From Bolinopsis microptera (lineage: Eukaryota; Ctenophora; Tentaculata; Lobata; Bolinopsidae), in contig NC_087081.1 of NCBI RefSeq assembly GCF_026151205.1, positions 10,293,113-10,357,112 on the forward strand: a DNA stretch of 64,000 nt, written 5' to 3'. A program made the translations under genes and the position numbers. Within the stretch, counting starts at the first letter, position 1. Every line of letters begins with the position of its first letter. The notes beneath the pieces are model-generated. The model did not search any database. It was not told where the DNA came from and worked only from the letters and a program-made list of their open reading frames with translations. This document shows positions 1 through 11,600 of the stretch, piece after piece.

Positions 1-1109
1 ATTTTACAATATTATTCATAGCCGATGACCTGAGACTATTTGTTATCACAATTATAATCATCTCTGAAAGTTTCAAGACCATGGAGTAATTATTAATGGA
101 GTTATTGTAAAAATGAGAAAATCGCCCATTTTGGCAGTGAAACAAAACCACCAACCAGGTTTGAACATGTCCATAGTGTATACTGAGTATACTGTGTGTA
201 TACTGTATACTGTATACTGTGGAAGAAGAACACATCGCATTTTAACACTGCTTTTAAAATGTTTTACAAGAAACAACCAATTAAAAAACAAAATCGTACG
301 CCTAACAGTCTTGATGTACACGTTAAGGGAAAAATTTTCTGATTAAAATCATCTGGAAATGAGCAGCTAGTGTCAGCTAGAAATTTGTTGAATTGGTTAT
401 TATGTTTAATCAAGTCGATGGACTTCACAACTTTGGTATGCTTCACTGATTGAACTTGGAGAAGTTGCAAACTTTAATTAGGCCTCGATTAATATTTATA
501 GGCAATTCCATACTTACTTACAGTACAAAATTGGCATTTTCAGTTCCAACATGCTTAGAAAAGTGTCCTATTTAGAGTTTAGTTGTGGACACAACAAGAA
601 AATTGAGAATAATCTTGTGCGAGGGTAGGGACCCAGATGTCGTTTCTAACCCAAATAACTTTAAGGAGGCTTCTCATCAGTAGCCGCACCTCCTTACTCG
701 GTTTCTGAACTGGAAAGAAAAAAACGCCAATTCTGTTCTGATCATGTTACAGGATACTACCGAATTGCCCATAATTTATGCGATAAGTAATAACCATATC
801 AAAATGTACATTCTTATAAGTGGCACAAAATCTCAAAGACACTAAATCAGAAATCTCAATTATCCTGTAATTGAAAGCAGAGTTTTGTTATCTCAAAACA
901 TCAACTCAACAGACATGAACGACCAATCATGATCAAGGTGTCTTAAATTTCCAAACTGTTTTGACTATACTATGAAGACAAAGCTATAATTTACTGCATA
1001 GAAATAACACAACATTAACTTGCTGACTGCCCCAAAACAAGTGAAGCAATCAACTCGTTCATATCACTTAAATATAACATAATACAAATTTGAACGCGCA
1101 TTACATGAG
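1..1109. other. Downstream flank of the BET gene, no gene seen
   Basis: AT-rich sequence, likely containing the 3' UTR of the minus-strand BET gene. A short run of TATAC-type repeats lies at about 177-221. The small open frames here have no recognisable domain or splice context. Confidence 0.5.
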
Positions 1110-3890
1110 TCACAGATGATGGCTGGTTTCAAAGGTACGCATTATTTCTGCTTGCATGTTCATGTCAATGGACGGCATCATGCTTTGCCTCTGTCTGCGC
1201 TGCTCCTCTCTAAGTTTCTCTCTTCTTTCCCTTTCTAGTTCCTGTTTTGTCTTCTCCTGCACTACAGGAGGTGGAGGAGGAAGTGGGGGAGGTGTGGGTG
1301 GTTTAACTGGTTTCCTCTCAACTATTGAGTTTAGAGCTTCCTCTTCCTCTCGCTCCCGCTGTTTTTCTTCCTCCTCAAGCTTTCTGTCAGCTTCCTGACG
1401 CTCTTTCTCCATTTTCATGTTTTCCTCCTGCTGCAGTAGAGCCTTTTGTCGTTCTAGCCTTTCTTGGGCCTGCCTCTTAAACTCCTCAAATCGGGAAGTC
1501 TTCAAAACTGGATTGGATGTGATGTTTTCTTGTGCTAAGCTACCCCAGTTGTTTAAAGATGGTTTCTTTTCTAGCTCCAACGATTTGTTCATGTCGAAGG
1601 AGATTTCATGATCATCTTCTTGCTTCTTAAGATTGTAGATCTCCTGCGCTGTTGGGTCAGCAAAGCACTTAACATCACTTTCTGATATTTCTGATGATAA
1701 TAGTTCTGATGAAATATCAGGCGATTTTAAGGGGGATGATTTCAAGGGGGATGATTTCAAGGGGGATGATTTTAAGGAGGCAGCTTTTTGTTCCTTGGTG
1801 GGAATTTCAATAGGTTTGAGCTCAGCTTGTGGTTTTGGGATGTATGGAACGGGAGGAGACAGAACTGGAGAGGGAGCTGCAGGTGGTACTACAGACGGAA
1901 CAGAGGGTGGAGCTGCTGGAGGTTGAACAGCTTTGACGGAACTCACCTCTTCTCCAGAGCTAGATCCTTCTCCAATGGAATCAGAGCTAGAACTTGAGCT
2001 GAGCCGAGACATGTTCTGAGGCTTGGGCTTCTGTTTAGCAACACTCTTTTTTGGTGGTTTTGTTTCCTTAGGACGTTGCTCAACCTCTTGACTCTTTTTC
2101 TTTTTCTCTTTAGTAGTGTGGGTAGCACCTTTTTTGATCGATGGAGCTCTTTTCATCTCTTTTTGGCAGTCAACCACATACTGCTGAAGACCTCGTAATG
2201 TTGCAGGTTTAAGAGTCTCAAAGTCAATTTCAATTTCACCAGGAGTAGCATCCTTACCTTGTAGATTAGGCTCATGAGACTGAATAATCTGGGCTACTTT
2301 GCCCAACATTCCACCTGGAAGTCCATTGATATCCATACTAAGTTGACGTATTTCATCATAGGACATAGCAATAGGTGTAGTAGATGTTACTGTTGGGACA
2401 AGAGTTTCCTGTAGCTTAGCTTTACTGGCTGTTACCTTAGTACCTTTTGGTGTAGAAATGACTTTTTGGGCTTTCTTGGAAACCTTGGGCTCTTTTGGAG
2501 TCCTAGCCTTTTTAGTTTTTGGAGTGGCCATTGAAGGTGTCCTCTTTACTTTTGAAGAGGCTTTATATGATTCCAATTCAGCAAGCTTAGCTTTAATTAC
2601 TTTCATTTGATCTTGCAGTAACTGAATGTTTTTACCATATAAATCGTCATCTGAATCAATGGCATGATCTGAGCTATCTGATGAAGGGAGAACAGGTGTT
2701 TGAAACTTTGGTTTTGCGGGAGGTAATGTAGCCAAACCATTTTTAACTGGAGTGACCTTGATAGAGGAATTGACTTTGGGTTTAGAACTTGAAATATGAT
2801 TTCCAAGAGGAATCTTAGCAAATCTTGTTTCAAATGCAACTTCAAGTTCTTTTGCCATAGCAACAACATCATGATCTGGTGGATTATACTTATAACAATT
2901 ACTGAATATTAATCTGACTTCTCTAGCAAATTCCAAAGCTGAGCTGTACTGTCCGTTTTCCAATTTAAGCTTAAGAGTACCCAAGTCCATTGGCTCTTTG
3001 ATAATAGTTAAGTAATCATGCAAACCCAAACCTTTCACATCCACAGGAGTATAAAATGGCCATGCATAATTTGAATGTTTTCGACCTACCAATTCTTTGA
3101 TTAATGTCATACAGTTCTTTAGTTCATTGTTAGAAGCTGATGAAAAGGGAACAGTGGGTGGGAGTAAAACCTTCTTGGAAGCTTTATTCTTGCCAGCTTT
3201 TGAAATTACAGGAGAATGAGTGGTGGTGCTAACTTGATCGCTGGATTCTGGGGTAGTTGTATCTGCTTTCCTCTTTACACCCTTTTTGAGCTGAGATTTA
3301 GCAGGTTTAACTGATGAAACTGATGTGCGAGCAGGAGTCAAGTCGGATGTTGTAGTTGCAGGAACAACCTTAGTGGTAGGTTTCACTCCAGCAGGAGTTT
3401 TCAAGATGCGATGTTCAGGCTCATGGTCAGGGTAATCCCTCATTTTTGACTCGAAAACAGTTTCAAGGTCCTTTGCCATTGAGTAAATATCATCATCAGG
3501 TTTATTATAAAGAAAACAATTATCAAACACAAGTCTGATATCTGTCAAAGCCTCATCCCCCATCTGATACTCAAAGTTCTCAAGTTTTCGCTTGACAGTA
3601 CCAAGGTCCATGGGATTCTTAACAACATTGTAATAATCAGGAATGCCAAGCTCATCTGCATCAACAGCTTTCTGAAATGGCCAACAGAATCTGTTTTTCC
3701 ACAACACTTTCATGATTTTGTGCTGAATGAATTGTAATCTGTTGGTTGTAAAGTCAAACGTTTTAATCACTGGATGCAGTCTTTGCTCAATTGGAACAAT
3801 GTTCCCTTCAGCAGCTTCATACTTGGATGATGAACGTTTAACACGTTTACCAGCTGCACCACTATTACCAGAGGCTTCCTCACTCATCAC
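1110..3890 (-). CDS. BET-family double-bromodomain protein (BRD2/3/4-like)
   Basis: A single uninterrupted 926-residue frame, starting at the first ATG (MMSEEASG). Bromodomain 1 spans about residues 40-150, with WPF shelf 70-72, PDYY 84-87, NPMDLGT 92-98 and the acetyl-lysine-binding Asn in YNKPDDD (about N129). Bromodomain 2 spans about 256-361, with WPF 277-279 and YNPPDHD (about N336). A short coiled coil (about 423-441) is followed by the extraterminal (NET) domain at about 507-580. Next come a serine/acidic stretch near 635-655, a SSPLK-type repeat and a charged coiled coil. The tail ends in [15 protein letters not shown], which resembles the C-terminal P-TEFb-binding motif of long BRD4. 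The family reads acetylated histones and recruits transcription elongation factors in the nucleus. The family call is secure. That this is a BRD4-like long form is inferred from the tail. The coding region has no intron, unlike vertebrate BET genes. Confidence 0.96.
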   Translation of the reverse strand: MMSEEASGNSGAAGKRVKRSSSKYEAAEGNIVPIEQRLHPVIKTFDFTTNRLQFIQHKIMKVLWKNRFCWPFQKAVDADELGIPDYYNVVKNPMDLGTVKRKLENFEYQMGDEALTDIRLVFDNCFLYNKPDDDIYSMAKDLETVFESKMRDYPDHEPEHRILKTPAGVKPTTKVVPATTTSDLTPARTSVSSVKPAKSQLKKGVKRKADTTTPESSDQVSTTTHSPVISKAGKNKASKKVLLPPTVPFSSASNNELKNCMTLIKELVGRKHSNYAWPFYTPVDVKGLGLHDYLTIIKEPMDLGTLKLKLENGQYSSALEFAREVRLIFSNCYKYNPPDHDVVAMAKELEVAFETRFAKIPLGNHISSSKPKVNSSIKVTPVKNGLATLPPAKPKFQTPVLPSSDSSDHAIDSDDDLYGKNIQLLQDQMKVIKAKLAELESYKASSKVKRTPSMATPKTKKARTPKEPKVSKKAQKVISTPKGTKVTASKAKLQETLVPTVTSTTPIAMSYDEIRQLSMDINGLPGGMLGKVAQIIQSHEPNLQGKDATPGEIEIDFETLKPATLRGLQQYVVDCQKEMKRAPSIKKGATHTTKEKKKKSQEVEQRPKETKPPKKSVAKQKPKPQNMSRLSSSSSSDSIGEGSSSGEEVSSVKAVQPPAAPPSVPSVVPPAAPSPVLSPPVPYIPKPQAELKPIEIPTKEQKAASLKSSPLKSSPLKSSPLKSPDISSELLSSEISESDVKCFADPTAQEIYNLKKQEDDHEISFDMNKSLELEKKPSLNNWGSLAQENITSNPVLKTSRFEEFKRQAQERLERQKALLQQEENMKMEKERQEADRKLEEEEKQREREEEEALNSIVERKPVKPPTPPPLPPPPPVVQEKTKQELERERREKLREEQRRQRQSMMPSIDMNMQAEIMRTFETSHHL

Positions 3891-4461
3891 AAACCAAGAC
3901 GATGTTGCTTTGCTGCTGTTCAGGACATTTCAACAGGGCATGAGTTTTCAACAAACCTGCAACTGAGACAATTATCTCAATTGTGATGTATCTACTGCAA
4001 AATCATGTGTAAGTACTACCAAGAATTAAAACAATACAATTATATTTTATTATAAGTGACCAGAATTAGATATATTCAAAAATCTTATCTTTAAAATTTC
4101 TATAATCATAATTAATCGAGTTCTAAGACACAATTCACGATTGCAGGGTGTTTTCCGCCCTGTTTTGTTTTGACTTTCTTCACATTTTGTTGATTAAAAA
4201 CTAAAATACAGCCTGAACAATCAAAACAGCCAATGAATACACTAGAAGAGGCTATCTATTGATCCCTTCCCCCAATAGAAGGAATAATCAAAAGCACAAT
4301 CAGTGTACATTTGACCTGAACCTTTATAGGTGTTTCAATAACCTTGTTCTGATTGAGCAATGAAAAGCACTTCAAATTTCAGGATCCCACCTATTAATTA
4401 AGATGGCTTAACTGGGTCCTTTTTTACATCTGACAGAAAAGGTTGAAATCAAACAATATGT

Positions 4462-4610
4462 GGACACGTTCATTTGAGTTTGAGGATAATGGTAAACAAA
4501 AATAATAGCGTTTTCGATGATAGTTGATTTCATAGTGTGACAAAGTCAACTACACCATGCCTTAATAAGGCCACTAATATTTACCAATATCCTCAAACTC
4601 AAATGAACAT
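4462..4610. repeat. Fold-back (inverted repeat), MITE-like
   Basis: About 33 bp at 4465-4497 (TTCATTTGAGTTTGAGGAT core) is repeated in inverse orientation at about 4575-4610, with roughly 80 bp between. No target-site duplication was resolved. Confidence 0.6.
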
Positions 4611-6046
4611 GCCCATATATACATTCAATCAAATCAACCTGGGTCCTTAATGCAAGGCAAACAGTTTCTCCACCCAAACTCTGACCACTGTCATAGAAAG
4701 GAAAAGACTTTGCTGTACTTCCTTGGCCCGAAGTTTGATGGTGGGAAATCTGTTGAGATGTCAAAAGCATTAAAGTTCAGGAGGGTCAGACTGTCTCGTC
4801 AGAGAATGACAGTGCAGGATACCGCAAGACAGATTTAGGACAATTTACATTTCCTATCATAATGATAATAATTCAACTTATGAAATAAATATTAGATTTT
4901 GTTTGTATAGCACGACTCTGCACATTGGGAATAGGAGTCTTGAAGGAGAGCTACCAGGAGGTTTATTACAGGAACCAAGTCGAAGAACTTCATACCCATT
5001 TGGAAGCCCAATGTCGTTAACTATACGGGGAAACTACACGGAGAGAAACATAAACAAATGCTTGAAAATTTATTTCATTGAACGATTTAAGTGAATTTCA
5101 GTATATTCATCCAAATTCAAACCCAGAAACATATTTATTTCAACGTTCAACTCTGAAGAGATACCAAAGAAGGAATTTACTCTCCCTTAATACTGGCAAA
5201 AGCGTCACAAAGGTGGATTTGAAATAAAATCTTCACAGAGATCCTCAAGATTATTACACAATTTGCTGAGTACAACCGCATGGGTGGTTAAAAATGAGAA
5301 AGCTTCCTTCCAATAATTAAAAATTCGGTTAGTTGTGGTCACGTCTGCCATGTGCTGGTGTAAAATTTAAGACGATCTGGTTGGCTGAAATCGAAGAATT
5401 TACTCTAACAACATACTGAAAGCAATTTTAACTTTACAGCTCGCATTCACAACAAAGACTCGTCGGTCACAGTCAATAGTCATCACCCAAGTAGCCACAA
5501 TAGATCGCACTAATACCAAGTGAATAGGTAGAAAAGTATGCGTTTCGAAATAATTATTAAATCGACATGTTTTAAAGCCGATTTCATTGTATATCTAACA
5601 AATAAAAAGAATTCTACTGTCTGGATACCAAATGAAAGTGGATTCTACTGAATTAATGACTATTGGTTCGAATCATTAATCGTCCGATTAATATTATTTG
5701 TAACCGTCAAAATAGAGCCTAGCATGTAGTATGAACACTGCCATTTTAACAGCTATAAACATGAACCACTTCAATATTTTGAAACAAATATTGTTATATG
5801 GTTAAAAATAAAATTATTCAAACAATATACACATAATATAGCAATGACCCTATATAAAATCAAACCTTTAAGAATATAAAAAAGTCCCTAAACACTCAAA
5901 AATATGGTTAAATGCTTGTAGCGCATTGCACAACTGCGATGCACAACTGCGCATGAAAATTTTTAATTCATTATTGAAATCACACCACTAGACTGTGCAA
6001 AAAAATTGGGCCACTATGCATGCATGTAATATATAGATTATATTTG

Positions 6047-6117
6047 TAAACCTTGTAAACCTTGTAAACCTTGTAAACCTTGTAAACCTTGTAAACCTTG
6101 TAAACCTTGTAAACCTT
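6047..6117. repeat. Decamer tandem repeat
   Basis: About seven uninterrupted copies of a CTTGTAAACC-type 10-bp unit. Confidence 0.9.
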
Positions 6118-6261
6118 GCATGAACTACGAAAGATTGACATCGTCAATCAAATTAAATAAAATGGAATCAAATAAAACGAAAGAAATGCTGTTGATTTAA
6201 TTATTAAACATGTTATGTTTTGATGTTAAAATTAGATTTAACGTTTCATGCATTTGTTGAT

Positions 6262-6350
6262 TGACGATGTCAACCCATCGAGATCGTTGCTCTGCAAAGC
6301 AAAAATGCTAGTTTTCTCGGCGCGTCGAAGCGGCGAAGTCCTCCAAATGC
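6262..6350. repeat. Dispersed repeat, copy 1
   Basis: Contains GCGCGTCGAAGCGGCGAAGT followed by a TCCTCCAA string. The same string and its upstream AGATCGTTGCTCTGC recur at about 49510-49580, so this is a dispersed repeat family. Confidence 0.7.
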
Positions 6351-6874
6351 ATTTGCATTGCATATACATTGTTGTGAATTAATATACATGTAATTATCAT
6401 CACATATGATCACTGATATCTTTGCCACATGTTGTATACTTACCTCGTGCATGCGATACCGATCAAAAAGTGTTGCAGCGTGTGTCAACTCAATTGAGTG
6501 ACAATAAAAATTCACCCCAAGTTGTTGCTAAAATATTTTTACACTTTTTACACTTCACAGCGAAGCTTGGCAGTTGAATTTTTAAATAGCGCGCGCCACT
6601 TTTTATCGAAATATTGGCCCGCGGCAAAGTGCTGCAAATAATGTCCGTATTAAATAAAACATAAAATAGTAAATGCTATTACGGGCAAAAAATGCATTTA
6701 TATATATCGTCTCGTTTTATATATAGTGAAATGAATTCGAATTTCTATTACATACAAGTTGCAAAAATGGTAATTTCAAATATTCCACATTTCGTGATAA
6801 TTTTAAAATTGAATAAGTTGTTTCATGACAAGTATATCTCAGAACATGTTTGTTTTTAATAAATGGCGAAGACT

Positions 6875-6886
6875 CACAGTGGCTGC
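6875..6886 (+). repeat. Left terminal inverted repeat with CACAGTG heptamer
   Basis: CACAGTGGCTGC, immediately preceded by TSD AGACT (6870-6874). A 9-mer GCAAATTGC lies 11 bp beyond the heptamer, and AACTAAGTA starts 21 bp beyond it. Confidence 0.9.
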
Positions 6887-7865
6887 AAAAGCGCAAATTG
6901 CAAACTAAGTATTTTGCGCGTTTTCGCGCGTTTTGACAAGATATATATTATAAGCACTCTTTAAATGCTTTTCATAAATTCAAGAACAATCCTTTTAGTA
7001 TGATTTTTAATACAACACATAATTATTGGTCTAAATATCATTATCTAGCAATTTTGAAATTTCTAGCTTAACTGTAAATAGAGTTAAGTGCATTTTAAAA
7101 CAAGTAAAAGTCCTCCATTTTGTTTTGATCATAACATAGGATTTCAAGGATTTCAAAGGATTTCAAAGGATTTCAAAATAAAATGATCATTACAATAAAC
7201 ATTGTGTCGGATCTAAATTTCAAAAAATAAAGATAAAATGAAAGTCAAAAACGAAAAAACCGAAACCTGTCCTGAAAAATGCACGGTTGACGGTTATAGT
7301 CTAAAGAGTTTAAAAACCGAGCTATTCTAAAAAGGAATGTTCATGACGCGAACAACCAGTCCTTTGTGTCCATGCCTAAGATCCACACATAAATTCCACA
7401 CTAAATCAAAAGTGTGAAACGCACACGAAAAATAACACACTGTCGGATCCACGTTTCGCATGTTGAGTCCGTGAGTCATGTTGTAGGTCCTTCCTATCCT
7501 TTTCGTTTAACATATGAAATAAGTAAAACTAAATGGGCATATTTACACGAAATGATCAGAAATTTTCTAATTAACAATACAGTCAAAGTTTCAAGTATAG
7601 GCAGGAAAATATTCAGAACTAAAACGTTCATCAAAGGTACATACAAATTATACTAGATTGGTAAAATCATTGACTTTAAATTGAACAAAATGCGCGTGAC
7701 GCGCGCAATCTTATATGCGTAGGTACGTGTTTCTAACAATATAACCTACGCAAAGGTAAAGACTACCCATCTCTAAAACAAAGGAAATGTTTTAATAACT
7801 TCTACTGGCCTTAGAGCATAACTGCTCTTTCCACAAGCATGATCAAATAACTCCTTCCGCAGGAA

Positions 7866-8160
7866 ACTAACGCTCTCACAGGCTCCAAGTTTCATGATCA
7901 TGTAACCCTAAGTTTTGGTTTTGAATCGGACACTCAAAACAACGATATAAGAAGATCGGTCTACACGCTCACAGGCTACCACGTCTCGTGGGAACCCACG
8001 ATTTAATTTTGGATCGGACAATCAAAATACCGATATATATAAACAATAAAGGAGCGGCTTACACGCTCACAGGCTACCACTGACCACGTTTAGAGTAACC
8101 CAGGATTTGGTTAGGGTTCGGAAACTGAATGCAAGGATATAGGAGCGGTCTGCAGTGACG
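7866..8160. repeat. Three degenerate 95-98 bp tandem units in the transposon's left arm
   Basis: The motif CGCTC(T)CACAGGCT recurs at 7871, 7966 and 8064. Each copy is followed by a GATTT/TTGGATCGGA-type segment and a GATATA segment. The units may be subterminal repeats of the element. Confidence 0.7.
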
Positions 8161-8461
8161 TTACATGATTACAGGTATGGAAATATTCAGGAGCAGGACA
8201 TGGACACTGTGTGGTTCGAAATATAAATACTTAAGTGAGGGCCAGAGACAAGTTTCCGCTTATGACAGTACCTAGGCAACTGTGTATCCACTGTTTGATG
8301 ATTCCATTTAGCAGATTTAGAAGTAACACCCACCAGGAACACTGCATACTCCTACGAGTTGCACATAGCATGAGGCCATGATATCTCCTGGAAGTCCCTG
8401 TCTCTCCGTCTTTAACCCGACGGGGTTGCACCAGGGGTGATGGCAACAGAGCTTTCAGACT

Positions 8462-8514
8462 CTCGGAGTCTGTAGTCGATATCTATGTTTAAAGATATCG
8501 ACTATAGACTCCGA
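8462..8514. repeat. Hairpin just downstream of the RAG1-like gene
   Basis: 23-bp arms (CTCGGAGTCT start) with one mismatch and a 7-nt loop. It lies about 150 bp past the stop codon of the minus-strand gene. It could be a small fold-back insertion or an RNA-end structure, and its function is unknown. Confidence 0.75.
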
Positions 8515-8662
8515 GAAAGAAGAATGTAAAGCCCTAACCCAATTCTTAACTAAAGCATGCAATGAAATATCATATTCTTACAATATCATATCAAATCGTC
8601 GATACAGTTTTTAAAATGTTTAAATTCGAGTGTTGACTGACTTAGCACGTACATCTTCACTT

Positions 8663-11600
8663 TCAGTCATCTTCATCGCTGGATTCTGTAAATCCTCTAA
8701 TGGCCTTTTTCAAGAAATTTAGCCCGCCTAACTCCGAGGAACTTATAACGTCGGCTGGATATAAGGACTTGATCTTTTTAAGTTTACCGTTACTATGCCG
8801 TCCCTATAAAAGAATACAATTATAATCTTTGACTTGTATATAAAAATAAATGTCTATTTACAAGCGCAAAATTGTATCGTCTCAGATTTCTGTTTAGTGC
8901 TTTGGGACTAAATCGATAAATATATTAGAGAGACGCTGGAAGCTATAGATCAAAGAGTCCTTAAATTAGGGTGGAATTTATAGCTAGGTGCAGCATATTG
9001 CAACAGACTCTATGTCTGTAAGAAATTGGATTACCTCTTTTAAACTTGCTCTAGGAATTCCTTCAACAATGTGATTTAGGAACAGATCGCCACGCAAAAT
9101 CGATGTTTCTAGTGTCTGGCCCAGATTTTTGGCGTAGTTTCCAAGCCAAGACCGGGAACTCCTGTAATTTATACTGTTTATCAATTATGTAATAATCTCT
9201 GATCTACGTAATACGAAGAGAAACGAGACTTCAGAGATCTCCTGGATTATGCTGGAGCGTGAAAGAATAAATCTAGCAATTTTGGATCGGACGTACGTTA
9301 TTAAAATTTATTCTGCAATAAACGACGAAAAACGGTGATATTATTATTAATAAAAGTGCTTACCTTATATTTCGGACATCTTTTTGCATATATTCTATTC
9401 CCTCCTCCGACATATTTTTGAGGCCACGACATTTGTTGTTCTTTATAATTTCCCAGCTGTGTGCCAGAACCTGAGACAAAACTCATTTTAATAAGTTACT
9501 TAGTACTGGAAATGTAACTAAGTGTTAATTCTTAACTAAGTTATTCATTATTGGATTAGGACCAGCTACTGCTAGGAGAGCACCTGGGACTACTATGCAA
9601 TCTCCTCTGGTCCACTCAGCTAAATCATTAATAAATGATCGCGAAATCGATTGAATGTTATATGAGGAGTGACCTTGCCGAAAGACCGACGCAATTTAGA
9701 TTACACAGTAAACAAATGAACTGTTCATATCTGACTCACATCATGTAATGTTTCATTCATTCTTGCCCAGGGAAAATGATTTATTACTAGTATACCGATC
9801 GTGTGGCATAAATGTTTATAAACTGTCAGATCTATCTCTTTCCCCGTGTTAAGGACTCTAATGACTACATAGAGGAGCTCCGCGATCTTCCCCACTTTTT
9901 TTCCATCGCCTTCGTCTTTCAAAAGTGGCGGTAGGACGCTATAGGCATAACAAAGGAATTTCTTCGCGTGATTTCCTAAAATAAAATTAATTTTATCAAG
10001 AGGTTAGTGCAGTTTTGTTACATGTTTAGAATCTTAGCTCCCTTATTTCTATTTTATCGTTACATTAATTACTGTACTGCCGTTGTGCTGGTATTGCATG
10101 CTAATTATTAAAAGTAATAGTACAGGATGCTATGAATTTACAACAGCGTTTGTAAAATTAGTAATTACTAATTATGTATCTAGATTTAAACCTGTAAGAC
10201 CACTACCCGTATTCCCATGTCCAACATCCTTTAACGTCAGCCTCTGCGGTCCTTGCTTTAACTGAAGAAAGAAAACGATAACCTATTATATAGGACAAGA
10301 AAACTTATTACTATTAGTTAATGTAGGCACACAAACAAATATATGTTAAGGATGATATGGATTTAGTATGTTATTTTCGGATTGCTTAAAACTTAAAGTT
10401 TGTTAACTAATTTGTATATAATATATTTTAGTTAGCCACATTAGATTTTTATTTAATCATTAACCCGTTAACCGGCGATATAGCTTGCCAAATTAACTCA
10501 CCGCGACAAGAATTTTGTCCTCTTCAATCTTGAACTGAGCTTTTAGAAATTCTCCCCTCATCTCCCACGTTTTAGTTCCTGTATACGACTGAGTCGAATA
10601 ACTGCAAATTGTATTTTTAGCGATCATGAGTTAAGATTCTTGAACAAAACAGTAACAGCAAAATTGATAATTTGCTCGTATATCTTAGACTTAAGACGTT
10701 GTAAATCACAAAACAGTGCAGCGTGCACACACTACGCTCTTAAACATTGTTTATCAGTTATTTTGCTAATAGAAATATAATCAGGATCCAAACATTTTAG
10801 AGACGTCAATTATTTGTACAGTATCAGTGAAAAGTGCGATATAATGAAAGATACGATTAAATTCCTTCAAGCAATATACTTACATGTTTGCTTTTGTAGC
10901 AAGTTGAACCACCCATTTAGCGATATTAAGAGAAGCATGGGTAACGACCACGCCTTCCGGGAGACCATAAGGTATTTGTGTCCAACCGTCCCTTTCACCA
11001 CTTTTTTCGCTTACATCGATTAGTCCATTAGCTGCTAAATACTTTTTGTACTCCCCCATCTTTTCTTTTGTGTTGTATTCAATGAAAGAGTCCTGAAATA
11101 ATAACGACGCCCCGCGTGTGTTATTAAGATAACAGTGCCTCACAGTCACACAGACAAGGTGCCTCACACAGTAAAGGCTGATACATCCTTTGTGTAGTTT
11201 GTCGAACTTTCTTGCTTTGATACCGGACAACCCTCCGGTCACCGGCTACAGCTGCAGTTGGTCAAACTCACTGCAGTTGACTACTCGCCATCCAGATGGT
11301 CTGATATCTGATGACACTTCCGGCTCCACGGATAAACACAGCGAAGTAAGTAAATAATGAATAATTTTAGGGCATCAATAATCAAATCTTAATGATCACA
11401 GCTTAAAGTCAAAGTTTAACAAAAAATCGTACCTCAACCCTCACTCCTGCTGGGGTGTGGTAGTCTTCTATCGTGGTGCTGCAGTGGTAACAGTATGCCC
11501 CCCCTCTACCCATCATAGCCTTCCGCGACTTCCCGTCCACCATGCATGTCGAGTACTCACTGTACACTATCACCTTCCTCTCGCCCATTTTAAACGTATA

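Larger units (their letters stand above)
4611..6874. other. Intergenic DNA between BET gene and RAG-like transposon
   Basis: AT-rich, without a supportable gene. It holds a decamer tandem repeat (6047-6117) and one copy of a dispersed repeat (6262-6350), listed separately. Confidence 0.5.
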
